Assembly: GCF_001006785.1 (NCBI RefSeq)
Contig: NZ_CDHO01000001.1
Coordinates: forward strand, 1 to 64,000
DNA length: 64,000 bases
Source: Hyphomicrobium_B sp001006785
GTDB taxonomy: Bacteria; Pseudomonadota; Alphaproteobacteria; Rhizobiales; Hyphomicrobiaceae
Reading direction: 5' to 3'
Part shown: positions 42,110-51,205 of the stretch, piece by piece
How positions within the stretch are numbered: position 1 is the first letter of the stretch
Layout of the letters: every line of letters starts with the position of its first letter
Notes under the pieces: generated by a model
What the model was told of the DNA's origin: nothing
Database searches by the model: none
The model's input: only the letters and a program-made list of their open reading frames with translations
Made by a program: the position numbers and the translations under genes

Positions 42110-42253
42110 ATGCCGAGCCTTTTCCGGCTATTGTTCGTACTTTGCATGCTGGCGGCGCTGGTTCTCGGCGGGCTTTACATTCTGGCGACCCGTTTCGAGC
42201 CTGAACAGCAGACGATCAGCAAGCCCGTCTCGGGCGTAAAAATCCGGCCTTGA
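42110..42253 (+). CDS. 47-residue single-pass membrane peptide
   Basis: A very short frame (MPSLFRLLFVLCMLAALVLG, then GLYILATRFEPEQQTISKP and SGVKIRP) with one N-terminal membrane segment. The ribosome site is excellent (GGGGAGACGGGGA before the ATG). The next gene starts six bases after its stop, and the fragment sits at the conserved position between aroKB and xerD. These points favour a real gene over chance. It is likely co-transcribed with the secreted protein and xerD. Function unknown. Confidence 0.75.
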   Translation: MPSLFRLLFVLCMLAALVLGGLYILATRFEPEQQTISKPVSGVKIRP

Positions 42254-42259
42254 ACAGTC

Positions 42260-44206
42260 ATGGGCAACCCTCACCCCTTCGCGCGACGCTTAACGATGGC
42301 CGCGACCGTTGCGCTGCTCGCTGCATTGGCGTTGCCGGCGCAGACCGGAGGCGTTCTGGCGCAGGAAGAATCCTCCGCGCCGCCGCCCGCGAAATCGTCG
42401 AAGAAGCGTCCCGACCGCAACGACGCCTATTCGCCGCCGCCCGATAAGCAAACGTACTTCCCGCAGATGGGCGCGCCGGGGGGCAGCACCGGACGCGGCG
42501 ACAGCGGCAATGCCTGGTCGCCGCCGGATCGCGGATTCGACACGCCCTACAATGGTGGTGGCGGACGGGGCGATACGCGCGGCAATTCCGGCGGCGGTTT
42601 CTCAAACCGTCCCGCTCCGCAAAATGCCGTCGTGCGCGGCGCGCTTCCGATGGCCGTCGAAAAGGACGACCTCGCCCCCGTCATGTCGTCGGACGGCTCC
42701 GGCCTGCCCTACGAGCTTTGGCGCGGGCTCGATGTCGCCAAGCTCGACAAGCTCATCGGAACGATCGAGATTCCGCCGCGATCGGCGGCGTTGCATGAGC
42801 TTTGGAAACGGCTGATCACCTCGCAATCCGGCGACTCCTCGAATGCGGATTTCAGCGCGCTCAGGCTCGAAGCGCTGTATCGTTCGGGTCTGGCACGCGA
42901 TGCCGCGAACGAAGCTGCTCCGCAGGGCGCCGACGAAAGCCCCCTTCTGCTGACACTCGAAGCGCGCAACGAACTCGCCTCCGGCAAACCCGATCAGGCG
43001 TGCGAACTCGTCGGGCGTTCGGTGCGCGCCAAAGGCAGCATTCCGGCGCGGCTCAAGGGCGAAGCAATCATGATGGCGGGCTATTGCTCGGCCATTCGCG
43101 ACGACGCGTCCGGCGCTGGTCTCGCAGCCGACATGGCGCGCGAGGAAGGCGTGCAAGCGTCGCTCGGGCTTGAAGCCCTCGATGCGCTGTCGATCAAGGC
43201 CAAGCCCAAATACACGGCGGTCAAACAGATTTCGCTGCTCGACTATCGGATCGCGGAGCGGGTCGGCGGACTATCTCATAAAGACGTCCTCGACAAGGGT
43301 GAGCCGGCGCTGCTGATTGCGCTGGCCACCGATCCATCGACGCCCGTCGACCTCGGCCTTCCGTCGACCGAAGCGGCGGCCCGTCTCAACGCGCTGGCTC
43401 CGGAAGCGCTGGCAAGCATCTATCGCGTCAACGCGGAGGCGGCTTCTCCCGATGATCTTCTCGCCGGGCGCGGACCGCAAGGCGTTGCGCGGCGCGCAGC
43501 TCTGTTCAGAGCCGCCGTCGAAGAACGCACGCCGATGCGCAAGACGCGCCTGATCCGAGCCTTTCTCGACGACGCGAACCGGCAGCACATGGGAATGATC
43601 GCGGCGAAGATGGTCGCTCCGGCCACTGCGGAAATCCGGCCTCAGCCCGAACTCAGCTGGTTTTCGGAAACCGGCGTTGAAATCGGTCTCGCAGCGGGCC
43701 GCTATGACATGGCGCGCGATTGGATCAGGCTTGGCGACGAGCCGGGCAGCGCCGGAAGTCTCGGGCATTGGCGGGCTCTTCTCGATATCGCCGATCCGCG
43801 AGATCCCCAGCGCGGCCGCAGTTTTTCAGCACTCGAAGACCTGGCCGCAAACGGACGGTTTCCGGCGACGGCGCTCTATCGGCTGACCACCGTTCTCGAA
43901 GCGCTCGACTACGTCGTACCGCTGCCGCTGTGGGAAGCCGCCAACAGAGCGCCGCAACCGACCTCCGGATATCTTCCGGAAACCGGGGTTCTAACCGAGT
44001 TGCAGGACGCGTCGAAGAAGCAGGAGTTCGGTCATACCGTTCTGCTGGTCATGAAGGCGCTTGGACCGAACGGAGCGGAAGACGCAAACCTGATCGCGCT
44101 CGGCGACAGCATTCGCGCGCTGAAGCGCGCCGGGCTCGAACCGGATGCACGGCGGCTCGGGCTCGAGGCGTTGCTGTCGTCGTGGCCGCGCCTCGCAACG
44201 AACTGA
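42260..44206 (+). CDS. Large secreted/periplasmic protein of unknown function
   Basis: A 648-residue protein with a signal peptide (about residues 12-34, ending VLA-QE). Residues 36-130 are low complexity, rich in Pro, Gly, Ser, Asp and Arg. The rest is helical and Ala/Leu-rich with many helix pairs (for example GEAIMMAGYCSAIRDDASGA), resembling an alpha-solenoid scaffold. I recall proteins of this type at the same place, upstream of xerD, in other Hyphomicrobiales, annotated only as hypothetical or antifreeze-like; I cannot support a function. It lies nine bases before xerD and is probably one transcript with the 47-residue peptide. Confidence 0.85.
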   Translation: MGNPHPFARRLTMAATVALLAALALPAQTGGVLAQEESSAPPPAKSSKKRPDRNDAYSPPPDKQTYFPQMGAPGGSTGRGDSGNAWSPPDRGFDTPYNGGGGRGDTRGNSGGGFSNRPAPQNAVVRGALPMAVEKDDLAPVMSSDGSGLPYELWRGLDVAKLDKLIGTIEIPPRSAALHELWKRLITSQSGDSSNADFSALRLEALYRSGLARDAANEAAPQGADESPLLLTLEARNELASGKPDQACELVGRSVRAKGSIPARLKGEAIMMAGYCSAIRDDASGAGLAADMAREEGVQASLGLEALDALSIKAKPKYTAVKQISLLDYRIAERVGGLSHKDVLDKGEPALLIALATDPSTPVDLGLPSTEAAARLNALAPEALASIYRVNAEAASPDDLLAGRGPQGVARRAALFRAAVEERTPMRKTRLIRAFLDDANRQHMGMIAAKMVAPATAEIRPQPELSWFSETGVEIGLAAGRYDMARDWIRLGDEPGSAGSLGHWRALLDIADPRDPQRGRSFSALEDLAANGRFPATALYRLTTVLEALDYVVPLPLWEAANRAPQPTSGYLPETGVLTELQDASKKQEFGHTVLLVMKALGPNGAEDANLIALGDSIRALKRAGLEPDARRLGLEALLSSWPRLATN

Positions 44207-44214
44207 GGGCGGAT

Positions 44215-45144
44215 ATGGCGTCCGCTTCAGCGCAAAACAGCCACCTCGCCGCGTTTCTCGACATGCTGACGGCCGAGCGCGGCGCGTCGCCCAATACGAT
44301 CGACGCCTACAGAGGCGATCTCGAAGGTTTCCTGGATTATCTTTCGGACGGGAGCGTTGCCCCGCTCGCGGCCGGAACACAGAACATCCAGGGCTACATC
44401 GCGGCGATGGCAAACGCCGGTCAGGCGCCGACATCACGCTCGCGGCGGCTGTCGGCGATCAAGCAGTACTATCGTTTCCTGTTCGCGGAAGGCCTGATCG
44501 AAGCGGACCCGACGTCGGGGCTGCAAGGACCGAAAAAGCAACGCTCGCTGCCGAAAGTTCTCAGCATCGCCGAAGTCGACCGCCTGCTCGACGCGTCGCA
44601 GAAGCGCTGCGAAGGCGTCGAAGGGCGCGCCATGTTCCGGGCGTTGCGGTTTCATTGCCTACTCGAACTGCTCTACGCCACGGGCATGCGCGTTTCCGAA
44701 CTCGTCGGCTTGCCTAGAACTGTTCTACGTGGCGACAAGCGCGTCTTCTCGATCAAGGGCAAGGGTGGACGCGAACGGCTCGTGCCGCTCAACGCCGAAG
44801 CACGTGCGGCGCTCGACCGTTTTCTCGAAGTTTCCGGACGTTTCGACAATTCGCAGTGGCTCTTTCCGTCGAAGTCGGCGTCCGGTCACATGACGCGGCA
44901 AAGGTTTGCACAGGATCTGAAAGACGTCGCCGCCGAAGCCGGGATCGGAGGCGACCGGATTTCGCCGCATGTGCTGCGCCACGCCTTCGCCAGCCATCTG
45001 CTCGACCGCGGCGCCGATCTCAGAACCGTTCAACAACTGCTCGGCCATGCTGACATTTCGACGACGGAGATTTATACGCACGTCTTGCAGGAGCGTCTGA
45101 AGGCGCTCGTCAACACGCATCATCCGCTAGCCAAAACAAAATAA
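44215..45144 (+). CDS. xerD: Site-specific tyrosine recombinase XerD
   Basis: A 309-residue recombinase that with XerC resolves chromosome dimers at dif. The N-terminal SAM-like core-binding domain spans about 8-95. The catalytic set is complete: R in YATGMRVSEL near 162, K in KGKGGRERLVPL near 187, HVLRHAFASHLL near 260, H in LLGHADISTTEIY with the nucleophilic tyrosine near 293. The start is the ATG at 44215, with GAGGGCGG upstream; the longer open frame from 43720 overlaps the previous gene out of frame. Chromosomal context shows it is the housekeeping enzyme, not a phage integrase. Confidence 0.94.
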   Translation: MASASAQNSHLAAFLDMLTAERGASPNTIDAYRGDLEGFLDYLSDGSVAPLAAGTQNIQGYIAAMANAGQAPTSRSRRLSAIKQYYRFLFAEGLIEADPTSGLQGPKKQRSLPKVLSIAEVDRLLDASQKRCEGVEGRAMFRALRFHCLLELLYATGMRVSELVGLPRTVLRGDKRVFSIKGKGGRERLVPLNAEARAALDRFLEVSGRFDNSQWLFPSKSASGHMTRQRFAQDLKDVAAEAGIGGDRISPHVLRHAFASHLLDRGADLRTVQQLLGHADISTTEIYTHVLQERLKALVNTHHPLAKTK

Positions 45145-45209
45145 GGCGGCTTGGAACTTCCCGATGCCGCTTGCGAAATAACAAGGCGCACAACGCAAGG
45201 GAGGATAGC

Positions 45210-45869
45210 ATGAGCCGCTTGTTCGGGGACATTCACCGCGCTCTTCAGATGGCATTCGATACGCGGGCACTTGCCGACCGCGTCGAGGCCGTCGCGTTGA
45301 AGCCCGAGATCGATGACATGGCGAAAGCGTTCATCGAAAGCCGGGAGATGTTTTTTCTCTCGACCATCGACCATATGGGGCGGCCGACCGTTTCGTATAA
45401 GGGCGGCGCCAAGGGCTTTGTTCGCGTCGTCGATCAGACAACACTGATGTTTCCGAGCTACGACGGCAACGGCATGTATCTGTCGATGGGCAACATCTCG
45501 GGGAACGCCGAAATTGGAATGCTTTTCATCGATTTCGAAAAGCCCTTCCGCTTGCGCGCACAGGGCCGCGCCGAGCTGATCGTCGGCGGCGAGGACGTCA
45601 AGGCGTTCAAGGAAGCCGAGATGGTCGTGAAGGTTTCGATCCACGAAGTCTGGATGAACTGCCCGCGCTACGTCCATCGCTTCAAGAAAATCGAGACCTC
45701 GCGCTACGCACCCGGCGTCGAAGACGAAACGCCGTTTTGTGAATGGAAGCGGATCGACGCCATGCAGGATGTCGTCAGACCCGATGAGCGCGAGAAAGTC
45801 GAACAACTCGGCACGACGACGATCGACGACTGGATGGGCAAGGTCATGTCTGGCGACAGAAGCGCGTGA
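45210..45869 (+). CDS. Pyridoxamine 5'-phosphate oxidase-like flavin-binding protein
   Basis: A 219-residue split-barrel protein. Typical elements are MFFLSTIDHMGRPTVSYKGG near 48, TLMFPSYDGNGMYLSMGNI near 80 and GMLFIDFEKPFRLRAQGRAE near 107. This subgroup probably binds FMN or F420-type cofactors and acts as an oxidoreductase of unknown substrate; it is not PdxH itself, whose substrate motifs are absent. The start is the ATG at 45210, with GGGAGG 6 bases upstream. It lies between xerD and a peptide transporter, all on the plus strand, with no obvious functional link. Confidence 0.85.
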   Translation: MSRLFGDIHRALQMAFDTRALADRVEAVALKPEIDDMAKAFIESREMFFLSTIDHMGRPTVSYKGGAKGFVRVVDQTTLMFPSYDGNGMYLSMGNISGNAEIGMLFIDFEKPFRLRAQGRAELIVGGEDVKAFKEAEMVVKVSIHEVWMNCPRYVHRFKKIETSRYAPGVEDETPFCEWKRIDAMQDVVRPDEREKVEQLGTTTIDDWMGKVMSGDRSA

Positions 45870-45892
45870 TGTCTTGCGCTTAGGCCGTCATC

Positions 45893-47401
45893 ATGCGTCA
45901 TAGGTTCATGTCCTCCGCCATTCCCGAAAAGCAAAGCCGGGGCCTGGGGTTTGCCGCGCATCCTCCGGGTCTGACGACGCTCTATTTCACAGAGCTGTGG
46001 GAGCGGTTTTCGTACTACGGAATGCGGGCGCTTCTGGTCCTGTTCATGATCGCGCCGGTCGAGGCGGGCGGGCTCGGGTTCGCGACGCCGAACGCTGGAA
46101 GCATCTACGGCTCCTATGCGATGGCCGTTTATCTTCTGGCCGTGCCCGGAGGCTTCATCGCCGACCGCATGCTCGGCGCGAAGCGGAGCGTTCTCTTCGG
46201 CGGGCTCGCGATCGCAGCGGGTCATTACGCCTTGGCGATCCCGACGCTCTCGACGTTTTATCTCGGTCTCATTCTGATCGCGCTCGGGACTGGCCTGTTC
46301 AAGCCGAACATTTCGGCGTTGGTCGGCGCACTCTATTCACACGACGATCTCAGACGCGACTCCGGCTTTTCGCTGTTCTACATGGGTATCAACATCGGCG
46401 CGTTCTTCGCTCCGATCGTGACAGGATTTCTGGCGCAGAGCGCGACGTTCAAAAGCTGGCTGTCGGCGGCGGGGTTCGATCCGGTCAACAGCTGGCATTG
46501 GGGCTTCGGCGCTGCCGGCGTCGGCATGACGATCTCGATGCTGCTGTTTGCGCGCAAAATGCGGGAGTTGAATAATCCCGATCCGGTGCCCGAGGCACAG
46601 GGCCCGATTTTCAAGCGCCAAACGCTCTACATCATTCTGGCGACAGGCGGACTGCTGGCGCTGGCGCTCTTGTCGGACGTTTCAGGATTCCGCTGGCTGC
46701 GCTGGCTGTTCATCATCGTGCCGCTCGCCGCCGTTCTGTACGGTGCGTCGCGGCCTGACCCCGACGCACGCCGTCTCGCTGCTGTCGGAATCTTTTTCAT
46801 TGCGGCGATGATCTTCTGGGCGATCTTCGAGCAGGCCGCAACGACCCTCGCGCTGTTCGCCGATCAACTGACGCGCAACGACGTGGCGGGCTTTTCGTTT
46901 CCGTCGGCGTGGTTTCAATCCGCCAATCCGATCTTCGTCATTCTGCTGACACCGCTCTTCGCGGCGCTGTGGCTGAAGCTCGGCGCGCAACAGCCGTCGG
47001 CGCCGGCAAAGTTCGGACTGGCGCTCGTGTTCCTCGCGGGCGGGTTCCTGCTGATGATCCCGGCAGCGAACTATGCTGCTGAAGGGCGCGTGTCGCCGTT
47101 CTGGCTGATCGGCCTCTACTTCCTGTTTACCGTCGGCGAACTGTTGCTGAGCCCGGTCGGGCTCTCGACGATGACGCGCATCGCGCCCGCGCGGATGACA
47201 GGCCTCGTCCTCGGCGTCTGGTTTCTGGCAGCGGCGCTCGGGAACAAGCTCGCGGGCGACATCGGCGGCGCCTTCACGGCCAGCGATCCCGACACGCTCG
47301 TTCTGTCGTTTTTGGCGCAGGCCGGGATTGTGGCGGCGGCCGCCGCCCTTATGTTTGCCTTGGTGCCTGTCGTAAAACGGCTGTCCGAGGGCGATAATTA
47401 A
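45893..47401 (+). CDS. POT-family proton-dependent peptide transporter
   Basis: A 502-residue inner-membrane transporter with about 14 hydrophobic segments. The POT signature appears as TELWERFSYYGMRALLVLFM near residue 40 (ExxERFxYYG), followed by GGFIADRMLGAKR and GTGLFKPNISALVG near 140 (the FYxxINxG region reads FYMGINIGAFFAP). It imports di- and tripeptides with protons. The start is either the ATG at 45893 or the ATG at 45908; neither has a strong ribosome site. It follows the flavin-fold gene by 23 bases. Confidence 0.93.
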   Translation: MRHRFMSSAIPEKQSRGLGFAAHPPGLTTLYFTELWERFSYYGMRALLVLFMIAPVEAGGLGFATPNAGSIYGSYAMAVYLLAVPGGFIADRMLGAKRSVLFGGLAIAAGHYALAIPTLSTFYLGLILIALGTGLFKPNISALVGALYSHDDLRRDSGFSLFYMGINIGAFFAPIVTGFLAQSATFKSWLSAAGFDPVNSWHWGFGAAGVGMTISMLLFARKMRELNNPDPVPEAQGPIFKRQTLYIILATGGLLALALLSDVSGFRWLRWLFIIVPLAAVLYGASRPDPDARRLAAVGIFFIAAMIFWAIFEQAATTLALFADQLTRNDVAGFSFPSAWFQSANPIFVILLTPLFAALWLKLGAQQPSAPAKFGLALVFLAGGFLLMIPAANYAAEGRVSPFWLIGLYFLFTVGELLLSPVGLSTMTRIAPARMTGLVLGVWFLAAALGNKLAGDIGGAFTASDPDTLVLSFLAQAGIVAAAAALMFALVPVVKRLSEGDN

Positions 47402-47550
47402 CCCGGAATGGCGGTTGCTGCGGCGACGCGTTAGCGCAAGATGCCGCTTCGCCTTGACAGGTCGCGGGAGCCAAGGTGAATGTCGCCCGCGCCGGATGCG
47501 CGAGCCGGTCGCCGCACGCTTCAGTTGCAACTTCGAGAGATCTCAGCCCA

Positions 47551-48516
47551 GTGAACGCCTCGACCGCCCTTCGCACCTATCTCGATTTCGAAAAGCCGAT
47601 CCTGGAGCTCGAAAACAAGGTGGCGGAGCTCAAGGCGCTGCATGTCGAAGGCAAAGGTCCGCAGATCGCGGACGAAATCGCCAAGCTCGAGCAGAAAGCC
47701 AAGGCGGCGCTCGTCGATACGTATGCGCGGCTGACGCCCTGGCAAAAGACGCTCGTCGCGCGCCATCCCGAACGTCCGCACGCGCTCGATTTCGTCAACG
47801 GGCTGATCGAAGATTTCACACCGCTCGCGGGCGACCGCTATTTCGCCGAGGACGAGGCGATCGTCGGCGGCATCGGCAAATTCCGCAACCGTTCGGTCGT
47901 GGTTCTCGGGCACGAAAAGGGCTCCGATACCGAGCAGCGGATCAAGCACAACTTCGGCATGGCGCGGCCGGAAGGCTATCGCAAAGCCGTGCGGCTGATG
48001 GAGTTGGCCGACCGCTTCAACCTGCCGATCATCACGTTCGTCGATACGCCCGGCGCCTATCCCGGCATCGGCGCGGAAGAGCGCGGCCAGGCGGAAGCCA
48101 TCGCGCGGTCGACCGAATGCTGCCTGCGCCTCGGCGTGCCGATCGTCACAGTCATCGTCGGCGAAGGCGGGTCGGGCGGCGCCATTGCGATCGCGACGGC
48201 CAATCGCATTCTTATGCTCGAACACGCTATTTATTCTGTGATCTCGCCCGAAGGCGCGGCGTCGATCATCTGGCGCGACAGCAACAAGAAAGAAGAAGCC
48301 GCGACCAATATGAAGATCACGGCGCAGGACCTCGATCAGCTCGGGGTCATCGACGCAATTGTGAAGGAGCCGACAGGCGGGGCGCATCGGGACCGCGAAT
48401 CGGTGATTATCTCGACCGGCAACGCGATCGCGCGGATGCTGTCCGAGTTCGACGGCAAATCGGCCGATGACATTCGCGCTCAGCGTCACGAGCGCTTTCT
48501 GTCGATCGGGCGATAA
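47551..48516 (+). CDS. accA: Acetyl-CoA carboxylase carboxyltransferase subunit alpha
   Basis: A 321-residue subunit that with AccD moves the carboxyl group from carboxybiotin to acetyl-CoA, the first step of fatty acid synthesis. It opens TYLDFEKPILELENKVAELK, and carries GRQ-type landmarks as HNFGMARPEGYRKAVRLM near 145, FVDTPGAYPGIGAEERGQ near 170, and GEGGSGGAIAIA near 210. The start is a GTG at 47551, giving the family's usual length; a GTG at 47476 would add 25 unusual residues. It is followed by a 173-base gap and the first L,D-transpeptidase. Confidence 0.96.
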   Translation: MNASTALRTYLDFEKPILELENKVAELKALHVEGKGPQIADEIAKLEQKAKAALVDTYARLTPWQKTLVARHPERPHALDFVNGLIEDFTPLAGDRYFAEDEAIVGGIGKFRNRSVVVLGHEKGSDTEQRIKHNFGMARPEGYRKAVRLMELADRFNLPIITFVDTPGAYPGIGAEERGQAEAIARSTECCLRLGVPIVTVIVGEGGSGGAIAIATANRILMLEHAIYSVISPEGAASIIWRDSNKKEEAATNMKITAQDLDQLGVIDAIVKEPTGGAHRDRESVIISTGNAIARMLSEFDGKSADDIRAQRHERFLSIGR

Positions 48517-48689
48517 GCGTCTGGTAGACTCTGGGCCGCAATTGGGGCAACCGTCCCGTCGGCGCCGCATTCGGACACCATACTTGAGTTGACAGCGTGC
48601 TCGCTGAATTTCAGTAGTCGTTGAGTCTGTTGCGTTATTCGTCCGCCAACCCGCGGCACGGGGAAATCTAGTTCGGGAAAGGCGCTTTG

Positions 48690-49655
48690 GTGCTGACGCG
48701 CGTCTCGCTGACGTGGAAGTCTGCCGTTCAGACGGGGGTGATGGCTGGCGCGGTTTTGCTCGCGGCCTGCTCCAACACGCCCACGATTCCGCCGCCGTCG
48801 GAAGTTCCCCTGTCCAAGGACACTATTTCGCTACTCGCTAAGAAGGGGATGCAGTCCGGCTCGCCGATCTTTGTCCGCATCTTCAAGGAAGAGTCCGAGC
48901 TTGAAATCTGGAAGCAGCGCGACGATGGGCGCTTCTATCATTTCAAGACGTACCCGATCTGCAATTGGTCCGGCGAGATCGGACCGAAGCTGACGTATGG
49001 CGACCGGCAGGCTCCGGAAGGCTTCTATTCCGTGACGCCGGGCCTGATGAACCCGAATTCGAAATATTATCTGTCGTTCAATCTCGGCTATCCGAATGCC
49101 TATGACCGATCGTGGAATCGGACGGGCGATTCAGTGATGGTGCATGGCAATTGCCGGTCGGCGGGCTGCTACGCCATGACCGATGCCCTGATGGAAGAAA
49201 TCTACGGGCTGTCGCGCGAAGCGCTGAAGGCCGGCCAATCGAGCTTCCAGGTGCAAGCGCTGCCGTTCCGCATGACGGACGCACGCATGGCGCGCGAGAA
49301 AAACAGCAAATGGCTGAGCTATTGGAAGACGCTGAAACAGGGCTACGATTATTTCGAGAAGTATCGCGTGCCGCCGAACGTCGTTGTGTGCGAGCGCCGC
49401 TATGTCGTCGGCGTGCAGGCGCAAAGCCGGCCTGATGCGGATGGACCGTGTCCGCCGTTCTCGCGTCCGGCGATGACGGCATTCACGCCGCTCCCCGAGC
49501 CGGCAGAGGTCGACGTTGCGAAGGGCAACAAGCTCAAGGGCATCGCCAATCCGGATCTCGAGCCGACGCTCGCCGACATCAACGCCGCCAAGCAACGGCA
49601 AAGCGCGCAGGCGATTCAAAGCATGCCCGGCATGCCCGTTGCCAACGCCAACTGA
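48690..49655 (+). CDS. YafK-type L,D-transpeptidase, lipoprotein
   Basis: A 321-residue murein L,D-transpeptidase family protein. The lipobox LLAAC at residues 23-27 marks lipidation at C27. The YkuD fold is of the YafK/DpaA subtype: PIFVRIFKEESELEIWKQ, YPICNWSGEIGPKL, GDRQAPEGFYSV, FNLGYPNAYDR, and the catalytic HGNCRSAGCYAMTD with its cysteine near residue 156. The C-terminal 80 residues are Pro-rich. YafK/DpaA in E. coli detaches Braun lipoprotein from peptidoglycan; whether this one forms or cuts crosslinks is unknown. The start is a GTG at 48690 (or TTG 48687), with GGGAAAGG upstream. First of three paralogues. Confidence 0.92.
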   Translation: MLTRVSLTWKSAVQTGVMAGAVLLAACSNTPTIPPPSEVPLSKDTISLLAKKGMQSGSPIFVRIFKEESELEIWKQRDDGRFYHFKTYPICNWSGEIGPKLTYGDRQAPEGFYSVTPGLMNPNSKYYLSFNLGYPNAYDRSWNRTGDSVMVHGNCRSAGCYAMTDALMEEIYGLSREALKAGQSSFQVQALPFRMTDARMAREKNSKWLSYWKTLKQGYDYFEKYRVPPNVVVCERRYVVGVQAQSRPDADGPCPPFSRPAMTAFTPLPEPAEVDVAKGNKLKGIANPDLEPTLADINAAKQRQSAQAIQSMPGMPVANAN

Positions 49656-49672
49656 ATTTTGGCGGACCATTG

Positions 49673-50560
49673 ATGCCTGACATCACTCAGCAGCAGCCCG
49701 CCGCGAGACGCCGCCGGAAACGATGGGGCGGCGTGCTGGTGCTCGCCTTTCTGCTCACGCTCGTTGCAGCGGGTGTCGCTGCCATTCAATTTGCTCAGCA
49801 ATGGATGCCGGTCGTTTTCGGCGACGACGGCCTGATCCGCTACGAACGCTCGCAGCGCCGCATGCGCGCGGAGTATGACTTGCCGATGCCCGGACAGCCC
49901 GATCTCGCCAGGTTTTCCGAGCGGCTGAAGGACCAGGGTTTGAAAGAGGGCGCCCCGGTGCTCGTCCGCATCTTCAAGCGGGAGTTCGAACTGGAGCTTT
50001 GGATGCAGCGGGATGGCGCGTTCCGCCGTTTCGCAACGTATCCGATCTGCCGCTGGTCCGGTTGGCTCGGGCCGAAGCTCGCTGAGGGCGACCGGCAAGC
50101 GCCGGAAGGCTTCTATACGGTCGAGGCGTCCGCGCTCAATCCGAATAGCCGCTGGTTCCGCTCGTTCAATCTTGGTTATCCGAACGCTTTCGATCGCGCG
50201 CAGGGGCGCACGGGGTCGCTGATCATGGTGCACGGCGGCTGCGGCTCGATCGGCTGTTTCGCGATGACCAACGGGCAGATGGCGGAGATCTGGCGGCTCG
50301 TCACGGCAGCGCTCGGAGGCGGGCAAAAGCGCTTCCAGGTCCAGGTCTATCCGTTCCGGATGTCCGAGGCTGAGCTTAGTGCGCACGCGAACGATCCGGA
50401 CATCGCCTTCTGGCGGGATCTCAAAGCAGGCCACGATCTCTTTGAGGTGAACGCCGTGCCGCCAAGGGTTTCAGTCTGCAAAGGACGCTATCAATTCCAA
50501 GCTGGGACGGGAGCGAGCCCGGACAGCGAGCCGATCGAGGCCGGCTGTCCGAATGGATAA
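49673..50560 (+). CDS. YafK-type L,D-transpeptidase, membrane-anchored
   Basis: A 295-residue paralogue of the gene before it, starting 18 bases after that stop. A basic N-terminus (ARRRRKRWG) and one membrane segment at about 20-40 anchor it. The catalytic domain repeats the same motif series: VLVRIFKREFELELWMQ, YPICRWSGWLGPKLAEGDRQ, APEGFYTVEASALNPNSRWF, FNLGYPNAFDR and HGGCGSIGCFAMTN with the active cysteine near 202. The C-terminal extension is short. An open frame starting at 49448 in the previous gene is not used; the ATG at 49673 is preceded by GGCGGA. Same possible roles as its neighbours. Confidence 0.92.
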   Translation: MPDITQQQPAARRRRKRWGGVLVLAFLLTLVAAGVAAIQFAQQWMPVVFGDDGLIRYERSQRRMRAEYDLPMPGQPDLARFSERLKDQGLKEGAPVLVRIFKREFELELWMQRDGAFRRFATYPICRWSGWLGPKLAEGDRQAPEGFYTVEASALNPNSRWFRSFNLGYPNAFDRAQGRTGSLIMVHGGCGSIGCFAMTNGQMAEIWRLVTAALGGGQKRFQVQVYPFRMSEAELSAHANDPDIAFWRDLKAGHDLFEVNAVPPRVSVCKGRYQFQAGTGASPDSEPIEAGCPNG

Positions 50561-50727
50561 TCCCGCCATCGGATGGGTTCATTTTTTATCCGGCATTGAA
50601 TCAATATGTTCCCAATTCCGTATTTGTTAATTGCAATCCATATTTGCTTTACGCTGACCACCAATTGAATGGCCGAAAATACCAAAATGAGCTATATCTC
50701 CGCGATCGTATGACGATGGAGATGGTA
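50561..50727. other. AT-rich spacer before the tyrosine-rich protein gene
   Basis: 167 bases, of which 50580-50700 are far more AT-rich than the neighbouring genes (for example CGTATTTGTTAATTGCAATC and CCATATTTGCTTTACG). A promoter for the tyrosine-rich gene is likely here. No terminator hairpin was seen after the second transpeptidase. Confidence 0.4.
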
Positions 50728-51066
50728 ATGCGTAAGGCGTGGCTTGCGTCGGCCGTGATGACGGCCGCTTTGGCCGGACTGGGAGGCACAACGACCTCTG
50801 CGTCCGCAGGCGTTGCGGGACTTCTGTCCGCGGCACAGAATGCGGCTCCACAAGACAGCGGGATCGAGAAGGTCACCCATCGCCGCCGGTATTATTATGA
50901 CCCCGGCTATTACGCTTATTACGCGTCTCCTTACGACTACGCTTACTATCCGCCTCCGGTCGTCTATTACGCTGTTCCTGCCCCACGGTACGTGCCCGGC
51001 CCAGCCTATTATCCCTATTCGGGATATTACGTCCGCCCCTGGCGCCGCCGCTACTACGGCTGGTAA
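50728..51066 (+). CDS. Small secreted tyrosine/proline-rich protein
   Basis: A 112-residue protein. Residues 1-26 form a signal peptide (MRKAWLASAVMTAALAGLGG, then ...SASA). After a short spacer the C-terminal 65 residues are dominated by Tyr, Pro and Arg (RRRYYYDPGYYAYYASPYDY; YYPYSGYYVRPWRRRYYGW). I do not recognise a function. Such tyrosine-rich tails occur in many small alphaproteobacterial envelope proteins. The start is the ATG at 50728, with GGAG 6 bases upstream; the ATGs at 50710 and 50716 are alternatives. It lies between the second and third L,D-transpeptidases. Confidence 0.75.
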   Translation: MRKAWLASAVMTAALAGLGGTTTSASAGVAGLLSAAQNAAPQDSGIEKVTHRRRYYYDPGYYAYYASPYDYAYYPPPVVYYAVPAPRYVPGPAYYPYSGYYVRPWRRRYYGW

Positions 51067-51205
51067 TCGCACGGGTTGCGGCGCCCCGCTTAAGGCGCCG
51101 CCGACCCGGATTTCCGCTGCCGGTGTTCAAAAAGACACTTCGATTTGAAGGTGGTGAGCGATACTATCCGCAGCGCGCAGGCGGGTATTCGGTCGCGAAC
51201 CATCC

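Noticed and set aside
44215..45144. XerD-like recombinase as a sign of an integrated mobile element.
   Set aside because: It is in the housekeeping aroKB-xerD-accA neighbourhood, has the XerD N-terminus, and no att repeats or phage/ICE genes are nearby.
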